From contig CM034607.1 of assembly GCA_020091685.1 (NCBI GenBank), positions 15,863,221-15,927,220 on the forward strand: a stretch of DNA of 64,000 bases, given 5' to 3'. The position numbers and the translations under genes were made by a program. Of the stretch, positions 43,401 to 52,206 are shown in pieces (position 1 is the stretch's first letter; every line of letters starts with the position of its first letter). Source of the stretch: Lutjanus erythropterus (Eukaryota > Chordata > Actinopteri > Lutjaniformes > Lutjanidae). The notes under the pieces are model-generated. The model was not told the DNA's origin and did not search any database. It worked only from the letters and a program-made list of their open reading frames with translations.

Positions 43401-46400
43401 AGCCAAACAAAGCAGATCTAATAAGATTTACAGTAAATCTTGAGGCCATGATTCCAGCATGAAAAAAGGCGAATATTTGAGGCCTAAAACAAGGGTGTTT
43501 TATGTCTACCTATCCAGTTTGGCAACAACACCTGATATCAATCCCAAAGCCAGGGTGAGACGTGCATCCTTATAAAAAGAAACAAATCTTTCAGGAGACA
43601 CTCCCCTATGCTTTTACACCTGAAGAATAAATGGCTGCTTATCTTCTTATCTGATCTGTGTCACTGGCTGGTTTTCTGCAATAACAGGTCTGACAACAGA
43701 ACTGTTATATTGTCCACCAAGCATGAAGCAACACAAATACACACAATACACAAATGTTTACTACACTCTGCTCAGTCTTTTTCTTTTCTCATGACAAGAG
43801 GACTTGAAGTAAACAACAGATTGAAAGATATTTTTCACAACTCTCTAAGCTTTGTCTTTCGCAACCCCTCATGGATGAATCGACAGAAAAGCACTTCCTT
43901 TTAGCCTGATCTTTTGCAGTATTTTTCAACCTGGGCAGCAAATCCTCAAATGGTACATCAGCAACGCACAACATGAAGAAAATACTACTCACACTACAGC
44001 CAAACGCGATCGACAATCAAAACAATGTCAGCCGTTAAAAGCCAAGACTTTCAAGGGAGAGAAATTAAATGTCTCGTCGAATCGACCTGGCTGATATCAC
44101 CCTTGCACAGTGAATAAATAGAGTTGGTCACCTTCCAAATTGTAGTCAGCCACATTAATAGAAGGTCAACACGCCAAGGCAAAGTCAAAGCAAAGGCAGC
44201 AACTAGCAGTGCATTGAGGTTTAAGTAAGTAAGGGACTATACATTACATAGAGCCACTCTACAGTTTCACTCTCCACTTGACAAATTGAATTTGTACAAG
44301 TGGATAATGACAAATGCTTCCTGAGACTAAACATGACGGATTGCATTTTCAAATGCTGCCATGCCAAACTGCTAAAATACTATTACAGCGACCATATTTC
44401 ACACTCCTGCTGTTACGTGGGATTGATGTAAAGTGTGCACTAAAGTGATATCAATGGGAGACTTCAGTCTCGTTACACTGCTGTCTAGAAAACCCAGTTG
44501 GTGTGATGCAACTAACGTAATTTACAAGAAGTAGTGACATATGAATTATACAGTAAGTCTGGTTCAAATGTAAAACCATCCTGACACATTCAGCCATGTT
44601 GTATCACTATATTAGACCTTTCTCACAGCAGCCATATTGATATGAACTAGCAGAAAAAACACAGGTGTTACCAGTCATACTAATTAATGCTCCATTCTGT
44701 TTCTTCTAGTGTAGCAGAGCCTGTCAGCACCCTGACTCTGACTCTGTTTGACCAGAATAGAACCAAACTAATTCATTAGTATCACTGGTAACACCTGTGG
44801 TTGCTGTGAAAATAGTCTACTGATATAACTCCGTTTGAGTTTAAGTGGACTTGGTTTCTTTACATAATATGCATGGTCAACTTGCCAAACACAACAAAAG
44901 TGCAATGCTTAAGATGACACTTAAAAAATACATTTATAAATGCATAGATTTTGATTACTTTCATTGTGTACTGAAAGGAATGAACAAATAGCAGCAAAAA
45001 AAAAAATCAGTTGTCAATAAAACTGTTACACACATGGTAGAATTTGGCAGGAATCTTCCTGGCAAAAAGCCTTACTGAAATGTGGGTAACGGCCTATTTT
45101 AACTCAAACAATCATCTTTTCCCAAACCTAGTCAAGTAGATTAATTGCCTAAACTAAACTGTGACAGAAAACTGAAAATACAACAATTTAAAATTAAGAA
45201 AATAAGACAACTACGTCTGAAACTAATGACTTCCTAAAGCCTTTCTACCAGACAGCTCTTTCAAAGGCCATATTAAAGGGCTTTCATGTGCAGAAAACCC
45301 TTTCTGGCAAAAAAGCTTTCTTCTTTCAAATATTTTTATTGTGAAGCATGTGTACAGAACCAGCACAGACCTCCGTAGAGTGGATATCATGCCTCATTTC
45401 AAATATTCAACAACCAAAGACAAGCAACAGAAGAGAGTAAAATGGGCAAAACAAGACAAAAAAAGAAAAAACGGGAAACAAACTAAATAAAACAAAACAA
45501 AACAACAACCATAAATTATTAAACACAGAAAGCAGAAAGCTTTCTGACAGAAAGATTTCTATCTTGAAGGCTAAATTCACCCATGTGTAACTGTTACAGG
45601 AAGCCCTCAACTACGCAGACCTTATTACACAATTCAAACAGTTAAATGTAGGACAGGTAGCTATCTGCTATTAACTAGTTAAACAAAGACTGTCAAAAGT
45701 ATTTAAGTATCGATACTTTTTCAATGCCACATATTTAAAAACAATACCATACTAACATTTCATAGTATCAAAAGTACCATGGCTTTTAAAAAAATATCTA
45801 ACTGCTCAATTAAAACCTTTTCCTGTCTGTCTGAAATTCGGCATGCAGCAAAATCAGGCAGTGTTCAGTGACTTTTCCTGTAACCAGCACCATGTGCAGG
45901 TTGTTAGAAATTAATCTATTTTTAATCATTTTTTCCTTTCTGTGGTATCGAAAGAGGTATCAAGTATTGCATCTTATACTAGTATTGTACTGAAGTCTGG
46001 TATCAAGACAACTCTAACTGAAGCATATCATTAGCTGGGGTGAAATATATTTAGCTTTTGTGAAAATGACGTTGATGAGGTTGGTTTTGTCGAATATGCA
46101 GCACAAAAAGCATGAATCACAACAATAAGAGTTTACCTTGCTGGGGATCCTCAGGTTCTCTACAGGACTGAGGTCTGCCATGCTTTCCTGTGGGCTTTTC
46201 AGACCCTGTCAAAATAAAACTCACTGTTAGACCCCAAAAAAGTCACGTAATATTAACGGTTTTTCAAATGCAACCTGCTCCCGATGTGACATAGTCTACT
46301 ATTCATCAGCACACTACTGTAATACGGCAAAAAGTGGAACTGACGGACAGATTTCTGAAAGCGATACGCTCTGTTGTGTCCATTGGTGAACCGTGAGTGT

Positions 46401-46769
46401 AACATTACTGCAGTGCAAACTGAGAACTTCCCTCACCGCCCAGTTTCCACTGTTGTGCCTTGCTGTTTGTGCTTCTCTCAGGATGCACTGTCACATCTAG
46501 AACACAGATATAACTGCCCCCATACATGTGTTTTCTTCATGTGGGGGTTAATAGCTCGTAGCTGTAACGAAGCTGTTTAAAAAGCAGCTGTAATTCGGGC
46601 TGAATGTTCCCTTTAATGAGCCACACGATGAGCTGTCAAATTAGCCAGTTAGCTTGGGTAGCAGTCATGCTAGCTACCTGCAGCTGTCAAGACACAAACG
46701 GCTGCAGCTCGGTGTCTGTTGGCCTGCTTCACTCACCTGCCGGGCCATGAGAGACTTGATCTTCTGCAT
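10400..46769 (-). CDS. vps50: Syndetin (Vps50/Ccdc132), N-terminal part, nine exons
   Basis: Vps50 is the subunit that distinguishes the EARP complex (with Vps51, Vps52 and Vps53) from the Golgi GARP complex. EARP tethers vesicles for endosomal recycling; the role is known from the family. The joined minus-strand exons are 46769-46737, 46205-46137, 34638-34516, 32720-32649, 21742-21689, 14092-14022, 12866-12749, 10936-10901 and 10482-10400. They give 659 nt, about 219 residues, in one open frame with GT-AG borders throughout. Recognisable stretches include [60 protein letters not shown] and [19 protein letters not shown], which match vertebrate syndetin in order with no gaps. This is the start of the Vps54-N-like region. 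The human protein is about 964 residues, so roughly three quarters lies beyond the left edge. Introns reach about 11.5 kb. Confidence 0.95.
10901..10936 (-). CDS. vps50: vps50 exon 8 (36 nt)
   Basis: A short exon of 12 codons, phase 0 at both ends, encoding [12 protein letters not shown]. The acceptor is CACAG|CAAAG and the donor GAG|GTATTG. Skipping it would keep the frame. Confidence 0.93.
11333..11844. mobile_element. hAT-type element, 512 bp, with a second element inside
   Basis: A perfect 8-bp duplication GACTACAG lies at 11325-11332 and 11845-11852. The left end is TGGGGCTGCACAATTAATC and the right end, read inward, is TAAGGCTGCAGGATGTGG. The central part (about 11418-11760) belongs to the family of the 8.8-kb and 33.8-kb elements, so one miniature transposon appears nested in another. 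Confidence 0.78.
11908..12320. mobile_element. TTAA-flanked miniature inverted-repeat element, 413 bp
   Basis: The ends read AAAGGGACAGTTCACCCC and, on the right read inward, AAAAGGACAGTTTACCCC, a near-perfect terminal inverted repeat. TTAA stands at both borders, as piggyBac-type elements leave. The superfamily assignment is an inference; the inverted ends are plain. A diverged piece of similar sequence appears near 35751-35880. Confidence 0.6.
12749..12866 (-). CDS. vps50: vps50 exon 7
   Basis: 118 nt. One base finishes the split arginine codon, followed by [20 protein letters not shown] and [19 protein letters not shown]. The acceptor is TGAAG|GC and the donor CTG|GTAAAG. It aligns without gaps to the family. 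Confidence 0.95.
14022..14092 (-). CDS. vps50: vps50 exon 6
   Basis: 71 nt, entering in phase 0 and leaving in phase 2. It encodes [20 protein letters not shown] then NAR, with a split arginine codon completed by exon 7. The acceptor is CACAG|GAAC and the donor AG|GTAATG. Confidence 0.95.
15310..15580 (+). repeat. Second copy of the GCTAAACTATGCTAAC repeat
   Basis: Blocks CATGGGAAATTCACCTTCTC, CCAGTCTTTATGCTAAACTA and a GATATGACAGAAGGG stretch match the family at 2890-3600 and its usual fish consensus. Strongly diverged. Confidence 0.45.
16608..17020 (+). repeat. Interspersed repeat family R1, copy 3 (longest)
   Basis: Contains GCCTCCACCAACCAGTCAAG, CATGTCTGTCCAGACTCAG, AATTTAATAAAAGGCATTAA and TTTCCAGTGAGAAACATGCC. 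It continues past the other copies to TCATCCTTGAGTCCAAATGG, so it is the fullest copy. Confidence 0.7.
17022..17110 (+). mobile_element. hAT-type element end (fragment)
   Basis: TAGGGCTGCACAATTAATC followed by AT-rich sequence matches the left end of the 11.3-kb element. No matching right end is found, so this is a solo end. It directly abuts the repeat copy ending at 17020. Confidence 0.5.
20567..20740 (+). repeat. Repeat end ACAACCCCAATTCCA with an internal inverted repeat
   Basis: Begins ACAACCCCAATTCCAGAAAA, the end of a widespread fish miniature element. Inside, a perfect 26-bp inverted repeat (20601-20626 and 20710-20735) is separated by 83 bases. The element family is recognised from its end; its superfamily is not clear to me. 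Confidence 0.6.
21531..21566. repeat. A-rich/AAT low-complexity tract
   Basis: A runs broken by AATAATAAT, directly left of vps50 exon 5. No element end is recognised next to it. Confidence 0.8.
21689..21742 (-). CDS. vps50: vps50 exon 5
   Basis: 54 nt, 18 codons, phase 0 at both ends, encoding [18 protein letters not shown], which is nearly invariant in vertebrate syndetin. The acceptor is CTGTAG|GTTT and the donor AAG|GTAAGC. Confidence 0.96.
23036..23330 (+). mobile_element. hAT-like repeat with TAGGGCTGTGCAATAT end
   Basis: The left end TAGGGCTGTGCAATAT and several CAATAT-type units are typical of a common fish hAT-derived repeat. The right boundary and target duplication are not seen. 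Confidence 0.4.
23720..23764 (-). CDS. vps50: Candidate vps50 cassette exon (4b), 45 nt
   Basis: The segment is bordered by a pyrimidine-rich acceptor (TTTCTCTGCAG|AG) and a strong donor (CAG|GTGAGG). It is exactly 45 nt, starts and ends in phase 0 and has no stop, so it could sit between exons 4 and 5 without changing frame. It would insert [15 protein letters not shown] after QQAA and before VSKK. The human syndetin sequence I remember has no insert here, so it would be alternative or lineage-specific. It could also be chance; there is no transcript evidence in the sequence itself. Confidence 0.45.
24016..24036. repeat. (GT)n microsatellite
   Basis: An uninterrupted GT run of about 21 bases in vps50 intron 4. 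Confidence 0.9.
29195..29800. mobile_element. Possible hAT-type element, about 600 bp
   Basis: The left end TAGGGCTGATGCC and right end, read inward, TAGGGCTGCACGCGTCTC share the first eight bases. Flanks TTAGCTGC and TCAACTGC agree at 6 of 8. It contains the AT-rich hairpin-free middle typical of such elements. The pairing of the two ends is an inference. Confidence 0.4.
31728..31815 (+). repeat. Fish repeat fragment GTGTTGGGCAAGTTAC
   Basis: GTGTTGGGCAAGTTACTGAA followed by TAATTACTTCACCAGTTAC resembles the end of a well-known fish interspersed repeat. Truncated on the right. Confidence 0.45.
32649..32720 (-). CDS. vps50: vps50 exon 4
   Basis: 72 nt, 24 codons, phase 0 at both ends. It encodes [20 protein letters not shown] then QQAA, a predicted helical segment. 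The acceptor is TTACAG|AAAC and the donor GCA|GTAAGC. The candidate cassette exon at 23720-23764 would follow it. Confidence 0.95.
32721..34515 (-). other. vps50: vps50 intron 3
   Basis: 1.8-kb intron. Its main recognisable content is the hAT-type miniature element at 33761-34049. Confidence 0.85.
33761..34049. mobile_element. hAT-type miniature element, 289 bp
   Basis: A perfect 8-bp target duplication CAGTACAG lies at 33753-33760 and 34050-34057. Ends are TAAGACTGCAACTAATGATT and, on the right read inward, TAGAGCTGCAGCGATTAATC. The interior matches the elements at 8769-9093 and 11418-11760 in inverse orientation, so the three are one family. No coding capacity. Confidence 0.85.
34516..34638 (-). 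CDS. vps50: vps50 exon 3
   Basis: 123 nt, 41 codons, phase 0 at both ends. It carries [17 protein letters not shown] and the acidic [18 protein letters not shown] stretch that is diagnostic of syndetin. The acceptor is TTTCAG|GAGG and the donor GAG|GTCAG. Confidence 0.96.
35640..36425 (-). repeat. Interspersed repeat family R2, inverted copy
   Basis: Contains ACCAAATTTCATGGCAATCC and a near-duplicate ACCAAATTTCATAGTAATCC 140 bases apart, plus blocks that recur in the opposite sense at 54445-54815. The portion around 35750-35960 is foreign to the family and includes a hAT end. Confidence 0.6.
35881..35960 (+). mobile_element. hAT-type miniature element end (fragment)
   Basis: TAGTGCTGCAGCTGATGTTT followed by TCAATTAATC and a TTATTTTCTCAAC block resembles the left end of the 33.8-kb element. 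Only one end is present. It sits inside the repeat at 35640-36425. Confidence 0.5.
38780..40412 (+). mobile_element. LINE 3' end, interrupted by the hAT element
   Basis: An 87-codon open frame at 38812-39075 ends in [20 protein letters not shown] and a short basic tail. It looks like the C-terminal remnant after the reverse transcriptase of a fish LINE. After the hAT insertion the 3' part resumes at 40328 and ends with GCTAATGGGAATCCTAATAA, a typical fish LINE tail. The 5' limit is uncertain, the element is heavily truncated and no clean target duplication is seen. The clade cannot be named from this fragment. Confidence 0.6.
39182..40319. mobile_element. hAT-type non-autonomous transposon, 1,138 bp
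   Basis: The terminal inverted repeats begin TAGTGCTGTCAG on the left and TAGGGCTGTCAG on the right (11 of 12), followed on both sides by AT-rich sequence with many ATTAA units. A perfect 8-bp target duplication GTGTATAA lies at 39174-39181 and 40320-40327. Eight-base duplications and such ends are typical of hAT transposons. No transposase is encoded. From about 39448 the interior has GGGGTGCAACGGATC, which looks like the end of another repeat family and may be a nested insertion. Confidence 0.88.
41892..41960 (+). repeat. Possible SINE-type tail fragment
   Basis: TGTGAATGGGTGTATAAGAG and GTGAAGTGCTTTAAATAAAA resemble the 3' part of a common fish repeat. Short and diverged. Confidence 0.3.
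43200..43322 (-). repeat. Opposite end of the ACAACCCCAATTCC-type repeat
   Basis: GGATTTGCAAATCATTGCAT, CTGTTTTTATTTATGTTATT and the terminal TTGGAATCAGAGTTGTAC match the inverted end of the element whose other end is at 20567. A fragment inside vps50 intron 2. Confidence 0.5.
44613..44819. repeat. Fold-back repeat with 29-nt inverted arms
   Basis: CACAGGTGTTACCAGTCATA and onward at 44660-44688 is complementary to 44771-44799 at 27 of 29 positions, with about 80 bases between. The outer parts (CTCACAGCAGCC and GGTTGCTGTGA) also pair loosely. It looks like a non-autonomous fish element. Confidence 0.6.
45686..46015. mobile_element. hAT-like repeat with GTATCGATAC
   Basis: The left part AAGACTGTCAAAAG followed by GTATCGATAC and the right part read inward AGAGTTGTCTTGATACC form imperfect inverted ends. 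The interior has repeated GTATCAA-type units. No clear target duplication. Confidence 0.5.
46137..46205 (-). CDS. vps50: vps50 exon 2
   Basis: 69 nt, phase 0 at both ends, encoding [20 protein letters not shown] followed by PSK. The acceptor is GACAG|GG and the donor AAG|GTAAAC. This serine/proline-rich leader precedes the conserved Vps54-N-like region. Confidence 0.93.
46206..46736 (-). other. vps50: vps50 intron 1
   Basis: A 531-bp first intron directly behind the promoter. I see no repeat in it. Confidence 0.88.
46737..46769 (-). CDS. vps50: vps50 exon 1 (coding part, start codon)
   Basis: Encodes [11 protein letters not shown]. The ATG at 46769-46767 has A at -3 (AGGATGC) and is the start expected for the family. 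The internal ATG at codon 8 is in frame but would cut conserved residues. The donor is CAG|GTGAGT, phase 0. Confidence 0.93.
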
Positions 46770-46877
46770 CCTAAACCCGACCTCTGTTCGTGGACAAATG
46801 AGTGAGGAAAGTTACAGTTTTGTTTTTGTTGTCAACGAAGAGCCTCCATCACTACGAGAAGGAAGCCATAGTTGACC

Positions 46878-46887
46878 GTCACGTGAC
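46878..46887. promoter_or_regulatory. CLEAR-type E-box palindrome (TFEB/TFE3/USF site)
   Basis: GTCACGTGAC is a perfect palindrome and the consensus CLEAR element. It lies about 109 bases upstream of the vps50 start codon. CLEAR elements are known to bind MiT/TFE factors at lysosomal and endosomal genes, which suits vps50. USF1/2 could bind the same site. Confidence 0.6.
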
Positions 46888-46913
46888 TGGTACGGCAGGA
46901 CCGAAGATTCAAA

Positions 46914-46932
46914 GGCATCCTGGGAAATGTAG
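46914..46932 (-). promoter_or_regulatory. ZNF143/Staf-type promoter motif
   Basis: On the minus strand the sequence is CCTACATTTCCCAGGATGC, very close to the known ZNF143/THAP11 consensus with its CTACA and TCCCA blocks followed by ATGC. It lies about 145 bases upstream of the start codon, within the usual distance for this class in vertebrate promoters. Confidence 0.6.
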
Positions 46933-47694
46933 GTTTTGCTCAGAGGCGTGCTTGTGATCTTCACGGACAGAATCTCACGAGTAAAAACTGAAAATATCTG
47001 GATTAAATTAAAAATGTAAGTTGTTCTGAATAAAAAATAACAATAAAACTATATTCAAATGAGGTGCAAAGTGTTTATATTGTGCTACATGTCATTACTG
47101 TCTCACACCACTGGATGGTAGTAATTACACATCAGAAAATGCAAGTCAAATAGCACAGAATATTAGACGGAAGTGGTGACATTGCTTCTCTGAAAACTGT
47201 TAGTCCTCTTCTGTGTTCTGCCTGTCACCTGTGGATGTCACAGGAGGAAAAGCACAGGTATAAACAATAAAACTGATTATGCCTAATATCTATTTTGCTT
47301 CTTTGGTATCATGGTGGATGCTGAGAGCCTGGCCTCCTTAATGTTATTAGTAACACCTGGCCTACTATGTCAAAATGGCAGTCAAATACTCAGTGAGAAT
47401 GTATGCAATAAAAAGACTTGTGATTACAGGTGGTTATATTAAATTTACCTCCATTTATGTCAACACATAACTACATACATAACTTACCAAATATGATACA
47501 TGATTATATATTAAACATTCCAACAGAATTGGCCTATAAAGTAATTGAAATCTCCCACTCATGTACCAGCTAAAACATTAAAATATTGCGTACAATGTCA
47601 ATGCATCAGTAATAATACTGTAATCAAACAGTATAACATACTGTATGTAATATAACATATAACATTGGCAGCCATTGTTCGGCATAACCCAGCT

Positions 47695-48095
47695 AACACG
47701 CAACATTCCAGAACGTTCCTTCCAGGTTTCTATTTGGAAACCCTCCAACAACGTTCTAACAATGTTGAACAAATGTTTTCATTTGAAGAACCTTTCCCAG
47801 AATGTTATAATAACCACATAAATTAATGTTTTTGTTTTTGTTTGTTTTTTTGTTTGTTTTTTTAGGGCAAAATGTTTAAGTACCCTTCTTGGAACATTCA
47901 ACTAACCTTTCAATCATAACCAAAATGTTCGATTTACGTAAGAAAAACTTGCCATTTCAACATCTAGGGAACATTAAGGGGTAACATTCAAATAACTTGC
48001 TTGGGACATTGAAGTAACCTTCCAAAATGTTCTGAAAACATGACAATAAGATTAGTTTCATGTCCAAAAAACTTGCCATTTTAACATAGAGAACA
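47695..48095. repeat. Degenerate AACATTC/AACGTTC-rich repeat
   Basis: Many imperfect units around GAACGTTC, AACATTC and ACCTTCC recur every 20-60 bases, with a T-rich interruption at 47830-47865. A fish repeat type; the unit length is not constant. Confidence 0.5.
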
Positions 48096-48947
48096 TAATA
48101 CAGGAATGTCGAAGGAACTGACCATGAGCGCTTCCACCACTGCTTGTTGCTTTCTGTATGTGTATAGTTTACATTTGTATGGTGACATACTGTAATTAAA
48201 TACACATATTTTGTTGTAAAACATGTTAAGGGTGACTATATATATATAACTTTGTTTTATCATTATTTGTGTGGCCGGATGATTCAGCAGCCTCTCCTTT
48301 TGCGAGCAGCAGTGATCATGTCATCACGTCATGCCATCCATGACTCAGTGCCATGTAGCTTCATGTCTGCCAAGCAATTACACCTGGCTGTGCATTGTAA
48401 ACTGTTCAAAATAATTACAAAACGGGCGCACGCAGACCCATTCAGCCTGCTTTGTAAATGTAATTGCCCCCTTGGGTGTTATTTTGAGCAGCGCTTGGTT
48501 AAAGAGAGGCAGCGTGCAGCAGACAGCAGGCACTGTGAGCTCTAGTTCCTGGTTAATGATGCCTCGGGCTATTTCCCAGTCAAATGAAGGTGAGGTCGCT
48601 CTCCTTATAGGTGAATCTACTGTGCTGTTGTTTGTTAGGCAGTCATCCACAGTGCGGAGCCTCCCTTAAAGCATACACTGAGACGGAACAGATGGCAACC
48701 CCTACCCGGAGATGCCACCACAAAGACACAGCACACTGAGCTGGTCAGTTCAGACGCTATAATTAGAGGTGGATTCAATAAACTGCTTGTTGTTATGCAA
48801 GGGAGCATCACGATAAGCAGCACTTTATGACTCAGTATGAGCTTCAGATCTGGACAATCTAATATCTCTGAAAAACGAGTGTAATAATTTGTTTTGTTGG
48901 CATATACTGACAATAAATATATATATATATATGCTTTCAACATAGTG

Positions 48948-49880
48948 TAGGGAAAACTGGGAACAGTTGCAACACTTTCTGAATTTCTTTCAGTTACTCA
49001 GAGACTATCTGACACCAAATCTTTATACATTAAACTTACATCTGTTTGCTAATTACCCATTCTGTTTAAAGATAATCACATATGGCATTATTCACAATAT
49101 TTCTTTGAATAGAAGAAGTCATATGTTGCAACTGACCCCAACCAAGGGCACAGTTACAGCATGCTAAAAATACATTAAATTTCACAAACTAACTTTTGCT
49201 TTTTGTCTCAATAAGCTAATAGGATAAAATGTGTTGTTTTATAATAATTATATTCTATTATTTATTTATTTACTTACTTTGCAATATTTATTAAATAGCA
49301 GTTATTGTGTTTTGTTTAAATGAGTAGAACATAGGCCTGCTTTGCCTCTCTATATATCAATGTGATATGGGAAGAATGGAACAAAAAACAATTATGAAAC
49401 ATGTATTAATTGTACAAAGCTGCAACAATGACTTGTTTATGTAAAAAATATTGTTGTGTGGTCTGTTTGGATATGGTGCTTAGCTTAGGGGAAAGTTGCA
49501 ACAACTTGCCGCAGCTTTCCCTCCATGACAGAACATCATGTACCAGCTAAAACTGATGTTGAAATATGCCAACTATGTCATTTATAAGTCAAAAAAAGAA
49601 TAATTCAAACCAAGTAGGTTTTGATTAATTCATACAAAAGTTTGAGACAGTTTGACAAAAATACAGCTTGTCTGTTCGTCTGTTTGTTTTTCATTAAATG
49701 CAGCGACAGATCTTAAATGTGTCCTCTGTCTTCCTGGCGGGGAGAGGGTTTAACTGAGCATGTGCAGTATGAGTGTCATCACTCTAGCATGTTTCTGATT
49801 GGAAGAATAAGACTTGTACCCTTGTTGCAACCACCCCTAGTCTTTATTTGCGAAAACCCTTAAGGTTCCCCAGTTTTATT
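48948..49880. repeat. Possible element with GTTGCAAC units
   Basis: GGGAAAACTGGGAACAGTTGC on the left and GTTCCCCAGTTTTATTTGG on the right form imperfect inverted ends, and GTTGCAAC recurs within. The part at 49690-49860 is also found, diverged, at 59930-60130. Boundaries are uncertain. Confidence 0.35.
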
Positions 49881-52095
49881 TGGAAAAAAGTGCAAAATCT
49901 AATCTCAGATGTTTCCATTTTAAAAATCTCAACATCAGATCAACTAGCTTGTCAATCTGGTCAGTTTTTGTGGCGCAGCATTGAACATGGATTTGATTGG
50001 TCGCCCTGCACAGAAGTGACACGGTGAGGACAGCACAATGTTCTGGTTATAAGTTGAATTGTAGCAGAAAGCAGACTGCTCTGTTTAAGTAATACATTCA
50101 AGGTGGGAAAAATAACAGAAAACTATGTGAGGGAGCCTCTGATGTTCCTCACAGAGAGATTCTGACCTTTATTTTTTTAACAAAACATGTTGTGTCTGCT
50201 TCTCTCCATGTATGTCTGTGTCTTTTCCCTCATTGTCCCTCTAGCTCTTCTCTCTTTCACATACACACAAAGACACGAGCAAGCACACACATTTTTATCT
50301 ACTCGTGACAAGGTGTCAGCGGGAACAGGTGGAGGGCACTCTGCCACATGCTGAACTATCCGTCTGTTGCTGCCTGTCTCCAAATCACGGCAGGTACACG
50401 GCATACCAACACAACAAGGCAGAAAGGAACAAGGACTCTGCAGCAATTTCGCGATGGTAAGTACAACTCAAACACACTTTGTGAGAAGAGAAATCACAGC
50501 CAAGACATCAGACAAAGACTGTCTGTGAAGCACCAGAACAACTGACATCTTTGCTGGCTTCAGCTATTTATTTTTTTCAGGAGAATGTTCATTTCAAGGC
50601 CTGATTGCTATCGCCATTCTACGAAAAGTGACATAAAGAAGAAAATGCATAATAAGACACTGGTTGTAGGCCACAAACACATATTTAAAAATGATCCAAA
50701 ATAGTAAACAGTTATATTTTTAATAAAGTACAAAACAAGCATGTGAATGCAAACTGTACAATAATTTATGAATCATAATCAATGTCCTCATTTCAGCATT
50801 TCATGATATATTTGTCAAGCCGAAGAAATGCTACATTTGTGGAAACAGGGTTAATTGTTTCTGAAGGAATAAATAGACTGAGCAAAACATAGAAATAGAA
50901 TAATAGGTATAAAGAATCTGCAGTATAATCCATGTACAATATTTACACTTATATATATATATTTCCATACATTATTTTCATACAAGAAAAGGCATTCGTT
51001 ATAACACTTGTTTTCTCACAAAACATACTCTCCGTTGTGGGAATGTTAAATTAAAAATATATTAATGAAAGAAATACAATCTTAATATTTCAAATTAAAC
51101 ATCCTTTTTAAATAGCAATCAAGATATGGGAATTTGGATACCTTTTTGGTACAATATTCTCTATTTGGACAATGTGGTATCATACATATCTGTGTTATGA
51201 GCTGCACAGCTGTTTACTTCCTGTCAACGTTACCTTTGCCTACAGACAGTGAGTTTTCAGTTAGTTTGGCACATTAACAGTATTTACCATTTGTTTTTGT
51301 ATATTGTGTTTTTGATTAGTTTGATAATCACCTCAGTGTCTTAGATAACTGTTGGCAACATTAGCTAGCTAGCATCTTCATCTTCATTTAAATTTGACAT
51401 AGACAAAATAAAAGTCACTTGCTCATCTTTCCACTGCTCCAACAACCACCAACTCTAGTTCGGTTGAAATACACCCTTAATTCACCTCATTAGAGATTAA
51501 AATACCACTAGGAGAAGAGCATCAAAGAAGCACTGAGGAGAAATAGCATGTGCAGCCTTAATGTTTTCACATCTACTCTGGTGAACTAAGAGTTAAGCTA
51601 AGTGAGAGTGAATAAACTAATTTAAGGATAAAAAAAATCATCAAAGTTGGAGGCAAAGTGTAATATTAGTGTGCAGCTCGTAAAATAGAGATACATCACA
51701 CTACATTGTGCAAGTCGAGAATAAGTTCTTCAAGATAATTTAAAAATGGCTCCTCATAACAAGCTTGGTTTCATATGATCCCAGTGACTTTCATTTGTGA
51801 ATGGAAAAGGCAAAACAGTTTCAACTTAAGTTAGAATTTCACATTAAAAAAAAAAAAAAAATCAAGCCACACATACACTTTCATCTCACAACAATGTCAG
51901 CAAAACACATTTCACATCTGTCCCAAACTCTGGACAGTAACAGTGCACGATCAGGTTGTGTACTCACACAAGTCTCCTTCATACCTTGTGCAAAAAAATG
52001 GGCCCCCAAAACCAGCATTTAAGGGACTTTGGAGAATAAAGCTACACAAGAGTCTTCAAGTGAAATGACTGTAAGTTCAACTGTCCAGGTGGAAG

Positions 52096-52206
52096 TTACG
52101 TCAGCAGACTGTGACTCGGGGTTTCAGGAACATGTCTGATCACATCATAGATGGTGGTGTGCATGTCCTGAACAGACTCGAGGCGAGCCAGAGATCTGCA
52201 TGATGC
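52096..52206 (-). CDS. hepacam2: hepacam2 last coding exon with TIYDVI and stop
   Basis: 111 nt including TAA at 52098-52096. It begins ASCRSLARLESVQDMHTTIY and ends HSLLT. TIYDVI fits the T-x-Y-x-x-I/V switch-motif pattern, and human HEPACAM2 has TVYEVI at the same place. The acceptor is CCTGCAG|GC. Confidence 0.93.
   Translation of the reverse strand, partial: ASCRSLARLESVQDMHTTIYDVIRHVPETPSHSLLT

Larger units (their letters stand above)
34639..46136 (-). other. vps50: vps50 intron 2
   Basis: The largest intron, about 11.5 kb. It holds a repeat at 35640-36425, a LINE 3' end split by a hAT element at 38.8-40.4 kb, a repeat end at 43200-43322, a fold-back repeat at 44613-44819 and a further hAT-like element at 45686-46015. 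No coding exon is seen. Confidence 0.85.
46770..46960 (-). promoter_or_regulatory. vps50: vps50 5' leader and proximal promoter
   Basis: DNA directly upstream of the start codon. It is richer in CG dinucleotides than the flanks and holds two recognised promoter motifs, listed separately. No TATA box is seen, which fits a housekeeping-type promoter. The transcription start cannot be fixed from sequence alone. Confidence 0.6.
46961..52095. other. Intergenic region and presumed hepacam2 3' UTR
   Basis: No exon of either gene is recognised. The right part (about 50.5-52.1 kb) is probably the hepacam2 3' UTR. A minus-strand AATAAA signal lies near 50566-50571, but which signal is used cannot be told. 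Repeats occupy 47695-48095 and parts of 48948-49880. Confidence 0.6.

Noticed and set aside
46654..46875. 73-codon plus-strand open frame across the vps50 start
   Set aside because: Lies over vps50 exon 1 and promoter, has no recognisable domain and no splice context.
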